This document shows positions 17,069 through 25,484 of a stretch of DNA of 64,000 nt, piece by piece. Each line of letters opens with the position of its first letter. The stretch's first letter is position 1. Source of the stretch: Paraburkholderia franconis (GTDB lineage Bacteria; Pseudomonadota; Gammaproteobacteria; Burkholderiales; Burkholderiaceae); the NCBI RefSeq assembly GCF_009362735.1, contig NZ_WHNP01000022.1, positions 1 to 64,000 of the forward strand. Reading direction: 5' to 3'. The translations under genes and the position numbers were made by a program. The notes under the pieces are model-generated. The model had not been told where the DNA came from. It ran no database searches and saw nothing but the letters and a program-made list of their open reading frames with translations.

Positions 17069-18130
17069 ATGCAATACGACGAACAGAAAGTGCAGGACTT
17101 CATGGCGCGCATGGTCGAAGAGTTCGGTGCAGTAGCGTCCGCGCCGCTCATTGCGCTGGGCGACAGGCTCGGTCTTTACAAGGCGATGACCGAACAGGGC
17201 TGGCTGACCTCGGAGCAGGTTGCAGAACGCGCCGGCCTTGCCGAACGATACGTGCGCGAATGGCTCGCAGCGCAAGCCGCATCGGGCTTCATCAGTTACG
17301 ACGCGGCGACCGCCCGCTACCAGCTCGAAAACGAAATGGCGATGTGCTTTGCAGAAGACACAAGCCCGACCTTCGTTCCGGGCTTCTGCGACTGCGCCGA
17401 AGCCATGTTCCGCGCGATACCCAAACTGGAAGCGGCGTTTCGCACGGGCTTGGGCGTCGGATGGCACCAGCATCATCCGTCGCTGTTCAAGGGCACCGAG
17501 CGGTTCTTCCGGCCTGGCTACGCGGTGCATCTCGTCGACGAATGGATTCCCGCGCTCGACGGCGTCGAAGCGGTTCTGAAGGGGCACGGCGCGAAAGTCG
17601 CCGACGTCGGATGCGGACATGGCACGTCGACGATCCTGATGGCGCAGGCCTATCCGGACGCCACATTCGTCGGCTTCGATTATCACGAGCCGTCCATCGA
17701 AAGAGCGCGCGAACTGGCCGGTGAAGCGGACGTCGCCGATCGCGTCACGTTCGAAGTGGCCAGCGCGCAGCAATACCCGGGAAACGGCTACGACCTCGTC
17801 GCATTCTTCGACTGTCTTCACGACATGGGCGACCCGACGGGTGCCGCTGCCCATGTGCTGCAGTCGCTCAAGCCCGATGGCTCGTGGATGATCGTCGAGC
17901 CCTTCGCAAACGACCGGCTGGAAGACAATCTGAACCCCGTCGGACGCGTGTTCTACTCGGCGTCGACGATGATCTGCACGGCAGCGTCCTTATCGCAGGA
18001 AGGCAGAAAGGCGCTAGGCGCGCAAGCAGGCGAAGCACGGCTTAAGGAAGTCGTAACGGCGGGCGGCTTCACGCGCTTCAGACGCGCAACGCAGACGCCA
18101 TTCAATCTGGTCTTTCAGGCGCAGGCGTAA
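17069..18130 (+). CDS. SAM-dependent methyltransferase with N-terminal winged helix
   Basis: 353 aa. An N-terminal winged-helix/dimerisation domain (YKAMTEQGWLTSEQVAERAG) is followed by a class I methyltransferase fold with motif I VADVGCGHGTSTILMAQ (about residue 175), acidic residue GFDYHEPSI and post-I AFFDCLHDMGDP. It resembles the Rv2258c-type family acting on small molecules, with unknown acceptor. An AAGGAGG site lies 6 nt before the ATG. A MarR gene diverges from it. Confidence 0.85.
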   Translation: MQYDEQKVQDFMARMVEEFGAVASAPLIALGDRLGLYKAMTEQGWLTSEQVAERAGLAERYVREWLAAQAASGFISYDAATARYQLENEMAMCFAEDTSPTFVPGFCDCAEAMFRAIPKLEAAFRTGLGVGWHQHHPSLFKGTERFFRPGYAVHLVDEWIPALDGVEAVLKGHGAKVADVGCGHGTSTILMAQAYPDATFVGFDYHEPSIERARELAGEADVADRVTFEVASAQQYPGNGYDLVAFFDCLHDMGDPTGAAAHVLQSLKPDGSWMIVEPFANDRLEDNLNPVGRVFYSASTMICTAASLSQEGRKALGAQAGEARLKEVVTAGGFTRFRRATQTPFNLVFQAQA

Positions 18131-18167
18131 CGGATACGTTGACACAGAAAACCGCCATGAAAACGAG

Positions 18168-18189
18168 CCGGGCGCGCATGCACGCCCGG
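18168..18189. terminator. Bidirectional hairpin terminator
   Basis: CCGGGCG (18168-18174) pairs with CGCCCGG (18183-18189) over an 8-nt loop. It lies between the convergent methyltransferase and mrpX genes. On the minus strand it is followed by short T runs (CGTTTTC). Confidence 0.6.
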
Positions 18190-18209
18190 TCTCGCTCGCT
18201 GCTTTGTCC

Positions 18210-18458
18210 TTACTGCGACATCGCGCCCGACGCGGGATGATCCATTCCCGTCGAATCGTGCTTCTTCATCTTGTGACTCTTGCTCATCGAATCGTGAGAC
18301 TTGCCGTCCTTGCTCATCGTTTCGTGAGACATGTTGCCCTTGCCCATTGCGTCGTTTGACATCGCATCGTTCGACATCGCGCCGCTCGCCTGCGCGAAAG
18401 CAGCGGATGTACCCATCGCCAGCGTTGCCGCGATTACTGCCGTCATCAGTCGTTTCAT
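18210..18458 (-). CDS. mrpX: Methionine-rich periplasmic peptide MrpX (MXKDX-type repeats)
   Basis: 82 aa with a Sec signal peptide (LMTAVIAATLAMGTSAAFAQ) and a mature part built from five-residue units such as AMSND, AMGKG, NMSHE, TMSKD and SMSKS. It carries about ten methionines spaced every five residues, plus Lys/His. In Azospira suillum the homologous MrpX acts as a sacrificial hypochlorite scavenger whose methionine sulfoxides are reduced by YedY1. Here yedY1-like and yedZ1-like genes lie directly upstream on the same strand, sharing an ECF-sigmaF promoter. This is the last gene of that operon, before a terminator. Confidence 0.88.
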   Translation of the reverse strand: MKRLMTAVIAATLAMGTSAAFAQASGAMSNDAMSNDAMGKGNMSHETMSKDGKSHDSMSKSHKMKKHDSTGMDHPASGAMSQ

Positions 18459-18522
18459 TGCTCATCTCCTTGGGGTTGAAAGTGGCATCCGGCAATACCG
18501 GAACCAGAAAAACGGGCGGCGC

Positions 18523-19299
18523 TCACGAACCGCCGAACCAGTTGTAGCCCTGGTCGACCCAATAGCCGCCGGGGTACGTATTGGTGACGAAGATCTCGAC
18601 GATATGCTTCGGGTTCTTGTAGCCGAGCTTGGTCGGCATGCGCAGCTTCATCGGGTAGCCGTATTTCGCGGGCAGACGCTCGCCGTCGTAGTCGAACGTG
18701 AGCAGGGTCTGCGGATGCAGCGCCGTCGGCATGTCGATGCTTTCGTAGTAGTCGTCCGCACATCGAAAGCCGACGTATTTCGCCGTCGTATCCGCGCCCA
18801 CGCGGCGCAGGAATTCCCGGAACGGCGTGCCGCCCCAGCGTCCGATCGCGCTCCAGCCTTCCACGCAGATATGCCGCGTGATCTGCTCCGCGTGTGGCAG
18901 CGCGTATAGCTCAGGCAGCGTCCACACGCGCTGTCCCGTCACGAGGCCGCTCACTTTCAGTCGATAGTCGCCGCCGTTCACATCGGGCACTTCGTCGATG
19001 CCGTAGTACGCGTTGAACGGAAACGGCCGCGTGATCTGCGCTTCGGTATAGGTCGGGGCGAGACGGTTCGGATCGAACAGGAGCGCCTGTGCCCGATCGT
19101 TCAGGCGCGAGACCGCCATCAGAAACTTGTTGACCGACTCGTCATCGGTGATCGAGCAGCCTGTCAACAGCGACAGGCCACCCAACGTCAACAACCGCTT
19201 GCCGAACAGACGGCGCGACGGCATCTCCAGTTCGCGGCGCGCATCCGCCAGAATCGCGGCGCGGTCGAGCTTGATGATTTTTCTGTCGTTGATGCTCAT
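18523..19299 (-). CDS. yedY1: YedY1/MsrP-like molybdopterin methionine-sulfoxide reductase
   Basis: 258 aa of the sulfite-oxidase/YedY fold. The Mo-ligand Cys is in ITRHICVEGWSAIGRWGG. The N-terminus carries a twin-arginine pattern (SRRLFGKRLL) followed by a lipobox (SLLTGC), so it is probably a Tat-exported lipoprotein; the E. coli enzyme is soluble. It should repair methionine sulfoxide in the periplasm, including oxidised MrpX. The ATG at 19299 follows GAGGAA. The cytochrome partner gene lies 20 nt upstream and mrpX 64 nt downstream. Confidence 0.9.
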   Translation of the reverse strand: MSINDRKIIKLDRAAILADARRELEMPSRRLFGKRLLTLGGLSLLTGCSITDDESVNKFLMAVSRLNDRAQALLFDPNRLAPTYTEAQITRPFPFNAYYGIDEVPDVNGGDYRLKVSGLVTGQRVWTLPELYALPHAEQITRHICVEGWSAIGRWGGTPFREFLRRVGADTTAKYVGFRCADDYYESIDMPTALHPQTLLTFDYDGERLPAKYGYPMKLRMPTKLGYKNPKHIVEIFVTNTYPGGYWVDQGYNWFGGS

Positions 19300-19319
19300 G
19301 GCGTGTTCCTCGACAAAGA

Positions 19320-19958
19320 TCAGCGGCCGCGCAGCATCGTCAGCAGCGAGCGCGGCACGAGCGCGACCATCGCGACGTGCACGACGACGAACGCCGCCAT
19401 CACCGCCATCGCGCAGAAGTGAACAATGCGTGCGTTGTCGTAGCCGCCCATCAGCTCGCGCAACAGCGGAAATTGCACGGACTTCCAGATCGCGAGCCCC
19501 GACAGCACGAGCACGACAAGATCGATGACGATGACGAGATACGCGAGCTTCTGCACCGCGTTGTACTGGCGCAGATCCGCGTGCGAGAGCTTGCCGCTCA
19601 ATGCGGCAATCAAATCGCGCAGCACGTCGCGTGGCGAGAGCGGAAAGAACTTCGAAACGAAGCGCCCGCTCGCAATGTTGAGCGCGAGATAAACCAGCCC
19701 GTTGAACACCAGCAGCCACATCGCCGCGAAGTGCCATTGCAGCGCGCCGCCAAGCCAGCCGCCAAGAGTGACCGACGGCGGAATCACAATGTTATGGAAC
19801 ACCGGCGACGCGTCGTAGATACGCCAGCCGGAAAACATCATGATCAGCGCGGCCAACGCATTGAGCCAATGCGTGATGCGCAACCAGAGCGGATGAATCG
19901 GCGGGTTGCGCGGTGACGTCTCGCGCGCTGGCGTGAGTGGCGCTTTCATCGTTTCCAT
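19320..19958 (-). CDS. yedZ1: YedZ1-like b-type cytochrome membrane partner of YedY1
   Basis: About 212 aa, four to five membrane helices of the cytochrome b561/Ni-hydrogenase-b type. Candidate haem-ligand His residues are in ITHWLNA, LQWHFAAMW and VHFCAMAV...VVHVAMV. It should pass electrons from the quinone pool to YedY1. The ATG at 19958 is favoured because GGTGA lies just upstream; another ATG at 19970 is possible. It is the first gene of the yedZ1-yedY1-mrpX operon, 33 nt downstream of an exact sigmaF-type promoter. Confidence 0.85.
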   Translation of the reverse strand: METMKAPLTPARETSPRNPPIHPLWLRITHWLNALAALIMMFSGWRIYDASPVFHNIVIPPSVTLGGWLGGALQWHFAAMWLLVFNGLVYLALNIASGRFVSKFFPLSPRDVLRDLIAALSGKLSHADLRQYNAVQKLAYLVIVIDLVVLVLSGLAIWKSVQFPLLRELMGGYDNARIVHFCAMAVMAAFVVVHVAMVALVPRSLLTMLRGR

Positions 19959-19990
19959 GTTGATCACCATGACGGTCGGATACCTGTCAA

Positions 19991-20016
19991 TTCGTTGCCA
20001 ATGCGCGATTGGTTAC
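19991..20016 (-). promoter_or_regulatory. SigF-type ECF promoter of yedZ1-yedY1-mrpX
   Basis: On the minus strand this reads GTAACC-N16-CGAA, an exact match to the promoter pattern reported for SigF/NrsF systems. Transcription would start near 19984, giving a very short leader. Confidence 0.85.
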
Positions 20017-20084
20017 AGCGTCGCGCCGATCACGCGCAGATGCGTTCAGCGTTTTTGACCGGCGTGAAAAGTTTCGCGCGCGGT

Positions 20085-20110
20085 GTAACCGGCAGCCGCG
20101 AAAACGCGAA
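20085..20110 (+). promoter_or_regulatory. SigF-type ECF promoter of sigF-nrsF (autoregulation)
   Basis: GTAACC (20085-20090), 16 nt, CGAA (20107-20110). It is identical in both hexamer/tetramer blocks and spacing to the divergent promoter at 19991-20016. The start would be near 20117, about 170 nt before the sigF ATG. Confidence 0.85.
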
Positions 20111-20284
20111 CTAGCGTGATAAAGGAAGCGGGTGACGACGATGAACCACGACCGCGCTATAGTGGCGCATCACGGCTTCGGCTGTTCCGAAACGATCGAT
20201 CTGAGACTGGGCGCCGCGCTCGCGTCTGCGGACGCGGGCTATTCGCATGGATCGTCGACTCGTCGTCTCGCCAATAGGGGAACC

Positions 20285-20833
20285 ATGTTGCAAGACGCGG
20301 AAAGCCGCCTGAAAGCGCTATTCGTCAGCGGTCTCGACGGCGATGCCGACGCTTACCGCAGCTTTCTGCAAGCGCTTACCCGGCATTTACGCGGCTACTT
20401 GCGCAAGCGCATTCCGAACCATCGCGACGACGTCGAAGACCTCGTCCAGGAGATTCTGCTTGCCGTGCACAATGCGCGTCACACGTATCGCGCGGACGAA
20501 CCGCTGACCGCCTGGCTGCACGCGATCGCCCGCTACAAGCTGATGGACTTCTTCCGCTCGCGCGCGCGCCGCGAATCGTTAAACGATCCGCTCGACGATC
20601 ACGCCGACCTGCTCGCCGATACCGACGACGAACCCGCGCACGCGCGTCACGACATCGGCAAGCTGCTCGCACATCTGCCGGACAAGCAGCGGCTGCCCAT
20701 TGTCCATATGAAACTCGAAGGCTTGTCGGTGACGGAGACGGCACGCATCACGGGCCTTTCCGAATCGGCCGTCAAGGTGGGCGTGCATCGTGGCCTCAAG
20801 GCACTGGCTGCACTCATTCGGGGGCTGCGATGA
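20285..20833 (+). CDS. sigF: ECF sigma factor SigF
   Basis: 182 aa ECF sigma factor. Region 2 is RGYLRKRIPNHRDDVEDLVQ, then W-containing ADEPLTAWLHAIARYKLMDF. Region 4 contains LEGLSVTETARITGLSESAV and VKVGVHRGLKAL. Start 20285 follows AGGGGAACC. The frame is open upstream to a GTG at 20132, but that part has no sigma features. The stop overlaps the nrsF ATG. Its own promoter and that of the divergent yedZ1 operon match perfectly, so a reactive-chlorine/oxidant response regulon is the natural reading. Confidence 0.92.
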   Translation: MLQDAESRLKALFVSGLDGDADAYRSFLQALTRHLRGYLRKRIPNHRDDVEDLVQEILLAVHNARHTYRADEPLTAWLHAIARYKLMDFFRSRARRESLNDPLDDHADLLADTDDEPAHARHDIGKLLAHLPDKQRLPIVHMKLEGLSVTETARITGLSESAVKVGVHRGLKALAALIRGLR

Positions 20834-21471
20834 AGACCGACGATCTCATTAGCCTCCTGTCGAACCAGGTGACGCGCGTCGATCGCGAGGCCGTCGCACA
20901 CCGTTTCATCAAGGCGTTGCTGCTCGGCGCATTGGGCTCGCTGATCCTGATGACCATCGTGTTCGGCGTGCGGCACGATCTCAGCAGTGTCGCGCGCACG
21001 AGCATCTTCTGGGCGAAGCTCGCGTATCCGCTCGCGATCGCCGTGGGCGCGATGCTCGCCGTGATGCGGCTCGGCCGTCCGGGCGCCAGGGCAGGTTATA
21101 CGTGGGCGCTTGTCGCGCTGCCGTTCGTCGCGGTGTGGGTCGCGGGCGCGCTCGTGCTCGATGGCGTGGCGCCCACGGGACGCTGGCCGCTTGTGCTCGG
21201 TCAAACGTGGCGCACGTGTCCGTTCAACATCCTGCTGCTTTCCGTGCCGACGTTTCCTGCCGTGTTCTGGGCCGTCAAGGCGCTCGCGCCGACGCATCTG
21301 CGGCTCGCGGGCGCCGCCGCCGGCCTGCTCGCGAGTTCGACTGCAACGATCGTGTACTGCCTGCATTGCCCCGAGATGAGCCCGGCATTCTGGAGCGTGT
21401 GGTACGCAATCGGGATGTTGATGCCCGCAGGCATCGGCGCGTGGCTGGGGCCGAAGCTGTTGCGATGGTAA
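20830..21471 (+). CDS. nrsF: Anti-sigma factor NrsF (DUF1109), six-helix membrane protein
   Basis: 213 aa with six predicted membrane helices, the NrsF/DUF1109 layout. Conserved cysteines are seen in TWRTCPFN and YCLHCPEMSPAF. In Caulobacter and Azospira relatives these thiols sense metals or hypochlorite and control release of SigF. It overlaps sigF by the ATGA junction. NrsF proteins hold SigF at the membrane until oxidised. Confidence 0.92.
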   Translation: MKTDDLISLLSNQVTRVDREAVAHRFIKALLLGALGSLILMTIVFGVRHDLSSVARTSIFWAKLAYPLAIAVGAMLAVMRLGRPGARAGYTWALVALPFVAVWVAGALVLDGVAPTGRWPLVLGQTWRTCPFNILLLSVPTFPAVFWAVKALAPTHLRLAGAAAGLLASSTATIVYCLHCPEMSPAFWSVWYAIGMLMPAGIGAWLGPKLLRW

Positions 21472-21518
21472 GACGCGCCCCATTGCCGGTTCGCACGCTC
21501 AAAAGCCCGGGGCGTCTT
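21470..21518 (+). terminator. Candidate terminator after nrsF
   Basis: AAGACGC (21470-21476) can pair with GCGTCTT (21512-21518), followed by TTC. The loop is long and GC-rich, so the call is tentative. It lies between convergent nrsF and the MFS gene. Confidence 0.35.
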
Positions 21519-21538
21519 TCTGGCGCTGACGCGTCCGT

Positions 21539-23074
21539 TCAATCTGCGCATTGCGCGCGTGTGGTCACGTGTGCTTCACATTGTTGCCGACGGCTGGTCG
21601 CTGCGCCGAAGATCAGAAAGCTCGCCGCCGCGAGTATCCACACGCCCGCGCCTCCATACAGCATCACCCAGCCGAAGCCGCGTACGAGCGCGTCATGCGC
21701 GGTCTTCTGATCGAGCGCGACACTGTGGCCTGCTGCAATCGCGACGCTCAGCGCATGAATCTGCGCGGCGTCGTGCGCACCCGCAAGCGCGTGTGACAGC
21801 GATGCATCGACGCCCGCCACCAATACGAACCCCATCAATGCGATGTTGATCGCGAGCGCGATCATGCGCGCGCTCATGTCGATGCCCGAAGCCATGCCGG
21901 CGCGCGCGCTCGGCACGGCGCCCGTCGTCGTGTTCGTCACCGTCGTATTCGTGAGGCCGAGCCCGACGCCCGCGACGACGCAACCGGGCAGCATCGTGAT
22001 CCAGCTCGCGTGTTCAGCGACGCTGCCGATGCGCATCAGAAAGAAGCCTACGCCGATCGTGAACAGTCCGCCTGGAATCACATAGACCGGGCGATAGCGG
22101 TAAGCGAGGCGTTCCGCGACGGGCGGCACCACCAGCGTCGGCAGCGTATAGGCGAGCAGCGCGAGTCCCGCGCGAAGATCGTCGTAGCCGAGTGCATTGT
22201 GAAAGTACACGGGCAGATAGATCATGAAAGGCCAGAAGCTGAAATTCATCGCCGCTGAGCCGATCAGCGCGCCCGAGAACTCGCGGATGCGAAAGACGGA
22301 GAAGTCGAACATCGGATGCGCACTCATGTTCTCGGCGACGAAGAATGCGATCAGGCAGAGCGCGCTCATCGCGACAATGCCGAGCGCAGGCAGGCTCGTG
22401 AACCCGAGGTCCGCGCCCTGCGTGATATAGAAAGCCAGCCCGAACACGGCAAGCGACAGCGTCGCGGCGCCCCATGCATCGAGCGTTTGCGCATGCGGGT
22501 CACGCGATTCGCTGACACCGCTCGCCGCGAGTGCGATCGTCGCGAGCGCCAGTGGCGCGTGAACCAGAAAGACCCATTGCCAGCCGGCGAGCGCGGCCGT
22601 CGCGCTGCCGACGATCGGCCCGAATCCCAGTCCGATGCCGAAAATGATGCCCCATGCAGCGAACGCGTTGACGCGCTCGCGCCCCTGCTGGAACTGATGC
22701 GAAAGCACAGCCACCTGGCAGATGAGCATCGCGCCGCCGCTTGCGCCTTGCAGGAAGCGCCCCGCGATCAGCACGGCCATGTTGGACGCGAGCCCGCATA
22801 GCAACGACGTAACGCCGAACAGCGCGATGCTGACGACGAATACACGCTTGCGTCCGAAGCGATCCGCGAGCGTACCCGTCGCCATCAAGACGGTCGTGCA
22901 GGCAATCGTGTAGGCGTTCATCATCCATTGGATGTCCTTGAAGTCGCCGTGCAGAAGGTGTTCGAGCGTCGGCAGAATCGCGGGGACACTGGAAATCTCC
23001 AGACCGAACATCAATGACGAAAGGCAGGCAGCAAGCAGCGCAAGCGTGTTCTTGCGAAAGCGGAGTGGCGGCAT
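21539..23074 (-). CDS. MFS exporter, DHA2 (14-helix) family
   Basis: 511 aa, about 14 membrane helices. The conserved loop-2/3 motif GTLADRFGRKRVF, the antiporter motif region GPIVGSATAALAGWQWVF and the start helix LLAACLSSLMFGLEISSVPAIL place it in the EmrB/QacA drug:H+ antiporter group. The divergent LysR gene (111 bp away) is its probable regulator. Substrate unknown. Confidence 0.88.
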   Translation of the reverse strand: MPPLRFRKNTLALLAACLSSLMFGLEISSVPAILPTLEHLLHGDFKDIQWMMNAYTIACTTVLMATGTLADRFGRKRVFVVSIALFGVTSLLCGLASNMAVLIAGRFLQGASGGAMLICQVAVLSHQFQQGRERVNAFAAWGIIFGIGLGFGPIVGSATAALAGWQWVFLVHAPLALATIALAASGVSESRDPHAQTLDAWGAATLSLAVFGLAFYITQGADLGFTSLPALGIVAMSALCLIAFFVAENMSAHPMFDFSVFRIREFSGALIGSAAMNFSFWPFMIYLPVYFHNALGYDDLRAGLALLAYTLPTLVVPPVAERLAYRYRPVYVIPGGLFTIGVGFFLMRIGSVAEHASWITMLPGCVVAGVGLGLTNTTVTNTTTGAVPSARAGMASGIDMSARMIALAINIALMGFVLVAGVDASLSHALAGAHDAAQIHALSVAIAAGHSVALDQKTAHDALVRGFGWVMLYGGAGVWILAAASFLIFGAATSRRQQCEAHVTTRAQCAD

Positions 23075-23185
23075 AACGTGAACCCGATGCTGTGAATGAA
23101 CGGTTAATATATCGGGAACTTCAGTCCCTATTGGCGAGCCAGTTTCCGATGAATGCGGCCATCATGGAACCAATGAGGTGGCGTG

Positions 23186-24091
23186 ATGACTGATCGGCTC
23201 GATGGCGTGACCACCTTCGTGCAGGTCGTCGAGGCTGGCAGTTTCGCGCTCGCGGCCGAACGGCTGAACCTGACGCGCTCGGCCGTCGGCAAGGTGATTG
23301 CGCGGCTGGAAATGCGGCTCGGCGCGCGACTGATTCATCGCACGACGCGCAGCCAGAGCCTCACCGAAGACGGCCAGGCGTACTACGAGCGCTGCGTGCG
23401 CGCGCTCGCGGAACTCGAGGCCGCCGAGGCCGAGCTCGAAGGCGGCCGTCGCGTGCCGCGTGGACGGCTGCGCGTCAGTCTGCCGCTCGCATTCGGCCAA
23501 CTGTGCGTCGCGCCTGTTTTGATGAATCTCGCGCGCCGGCATCCGAAGTTGCAGATCGACATGTCGTTCAGCGATCGCATGGTCGATCTCGTCGAAGAAG
23601 GCTTCGATCTCTCCGTGCGAATCGGCGAACTGCGCGACAGTGCGAGTCTCGCGGCACGGCGGCTCGACGTTCAATACACGAGCATCGGCGCCGCGCCGTC
23701 GTATCTCGCGCAGCACGGCACGCCCGTCTCGCTCGACGACATGGATGGACGCGACGGCGTCGTCTATGCACGCGCCGGCGCGCTGGTACCGTGGGATCTG
23801 CGCGACGACTCAGGTCAGGTGAAACGCGTGAAGATTCACCCGCAGCTGAGCATGGACGACGTGCAGGCGATCGCGTCCGCGGCCGTTGCGGGCTTCGGGC
23901 TTGCGCGCATTCCGTACTGGCTGCTCGCGCGATACGTGAAGACGGGAGAACTGGTGCTGGTCAAGGGACGTTGCAGCCTGCCGCCGCAGGAGATAAACGT
24001 CGTATGGCCGCGAACCCGCTATATGCCGTCTAAAACACGTTGCGCGATCGATGCGCTCGTCGAGGACATTCCGGCGATGATCGACGAATGA
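23186..24091 (+). CDS. LysR-family regulator (divergent to MFS exporter)
   Basis: 301 aa. N-terminal HTH with SFALAAERLNLTRSAVGKVI and the long linker helix, then a periplasmic-binding-like effector domain. The ATG at 23186 follows GAGGTG. The HTH and RIGELRDSASLAARRL segment resemble the AaeR/CrgA group of Burkholderia LysR proteins. The divergent DHA2 exporter is the likely target. Confidence 0.9.
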   Translation: MTDRLDGVTTFVQVVEAGSFALAAERLNLTRSAVGKVIARLEMRLGARLIHRTTRSQSLTEDGQAYYERCVRALAELEAAEAELEGGRRVPRGRLRVSLPLAFGQLCVAPVLMNLARRHPKLQIDMSFSDRMVDLVEEGFDLSVRIGELRDSASLAARRLDVQYTSIGAAPSYLAQHGTPVSLDDMDGRDGVVYARAGALVPWDLRDDSGQVKRVKIHPQLSMDDVQAIASAAVAGFGLARIPYWLLARYVKTGELVLVKGRCSLPPQEINVVWPRTRYMPSKTRCAIDALVEDIPAMIDE

Positions 24092-24092
24092 A

Positions 24093-24129
24093 CGCGGCCG
24101 CTTCGCGTGTACGTTGCGAAGCGGCCGCG
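24093..24129 (+). terminator. Strong hairpin terminator after the LysR gene
   Basis: CGCGGCCGCTTCGC (24093-24106) and GCGAAGCGGCCGCG (24116-24129) form a perfect 14-bp stem with a 9-nt loop, 1 nt after the stop codon. CTGTTTG follows. Confidence 0.8.
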
Positions 24130-24452
24130 CTGTTTGCTGCTGCATTTCCACACGGACACACCGGTGTGCTCAAGCACCGACGATCGCGCCATCAAACTCT
24201 TCATCGGTTATAAGAGGCTTCAGCGCAATTATTTCCTCTGCTTTGGATAACGATTGTACTTTTTACGGGTCGCGAGCACTGGACCGTTCGCAAAGGGTCC
24301 GTTGCCGTTATTCATCAGCAACCTCTGGCCGCTTGCAACAAGGATATAAAACGGTATATATAGTTTTTAACCGCTCGTGACAGACAGGCAACACGACGTC
24401 CATTTCGACTTGTCCGTATTCGTTGCAGAGCTTTAAAGCAAAGGAGTTCACC
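24130..24452. other. AT-richer intergenic region before phoU
   Basis: No gene is seen. The stretch is clearly lower in GC than its surroundings (for example AAAACGGTATATATAG near 24350) and probably holds the phoU promoter. I did not find a convincing Pho box. Confidence 0.5.
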
Positions 24453-25160
24453 ATGCCCGACAAGCATCTTTCCAGTCAGTTCGACGCTGCGCTCGACATG
24501 CTTTCGACTGATCTCCTGAAGATGGGCGGCCTTGTCGAACGGCAGATTGCTCGCTGCCTCGAACTGCTGAACACATACGACCCTGCGCTCGTTATCGAGG
24601 TTCGCGAGAGCGAGCGACAGGTGAACGCGCTCGAACTCGACATTGACGAAGAAATTCATCGCGTCATTGCGCGTCGACAACCCGCCGCACGCGACCTGCG
24701 CCTGCTGATGGCGACATCGAAATGCGTGACGAACCTCGAACGCATCGGCGATGAAGCGCGCAAGATCTCGAAGCGCGCGCGCCGCATCGACGAGACGGGC
24801 GCCGCGCCTGCGGCTCGCATCATCGGACTCGAAAAATGCGGTTCAATGGCCGCGTCCGTCCTGCATCAGGCACTCGATGCGTTCGCGCGGATGGATGCCG
24901 TCGCTGCTGCACAGGTCGTTCGGGACGATAGGGCCGTCGACGAAACATTCCGCGACCTTGTCCGCACGCTCGTTACGCGGATGCAGGAAGCGCCCGGGAC
25001 GGTTTCAGTCGCGCTGGATTATCTGTTCATCGCCAAGGCGTTCGAACGCATAGGCGACCATGCGAAAAATATCGCTGAATTCATCGTCTATGCCGTTCGG
25101 GGCCGCGACGTGCGTCACGTCCCGCTAGTCGAACTCGAACGCGAGGCATCTGAGACTTGA
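24453..25160 (+). CDS. phoU: PhoU-type phosphate signalling protein
   Basis: 235 aa, two PhoU three-helix repeats, each with the metal-binding signature: LERIGDEARKISKRA (about residue 95) and FERIGDHAKNIAEF (about 200). AAAGGAG precedes the ATG at 24453. Normally PhoU links the PstSCAB transporter to PhoR. Here no pst or phoBR gene is adjacent, so this is probably a second, stand-alone copy. Confidence 0.92.
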   Translation: MPDKHLSSQFDAALDMLSTDLLKMGGLVERQIARCLELLNTYDPALVIEVRESERQVNALELDIDEEIHRVIARRQPAARDLRLLMATSKCVTNLERIGDEARKISKRARRIDETGAAPAARIIGLEKCGSMAASVLHQALDAFARMDAVAAAQVVRDDRAVDETFRDLVRTLVTRMQEAPGTVSVALDYLFIAKAFERIGDHAKNIAEFIVYAVRGRDVRHVPLVELEREASET

Positions 25161-25484
25161 GGCGGTGACTTCCACGCATGCATGGGCATGCTGGCACTGT
25201 TCCGCGAGAGGGCCAGAAAGAAGTCTTGCAATATCTGGTATATCCGCCACTACAGCGTTTTTCGCGCCGATTCATCGAAGCCTTCCCTGGCGGTAGCCGG
25301 GAGTCCGATGCAACCATGCAGCAGCCCCCTCGGGATACGCGACCCCGATGTGCAAGCACGATGTATCGGCCAATCAGGACAACCGGCTCGGCGCAGACCA
25401 GGCCGTCCAACGTCACCGCTGCACCCGCTCGCGCCTCGAAGCGCAGGACGCCGACAGCGCATGCGTGTTGATCGACAGCTCAAC
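25161..25484. other. Intergenic, no gene seen
   Basis: About 320 bp between convergent phoU and glcC. Open frames are present but have no protein-like composition, and no hairpin of note was found. Confidence 0.5.
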
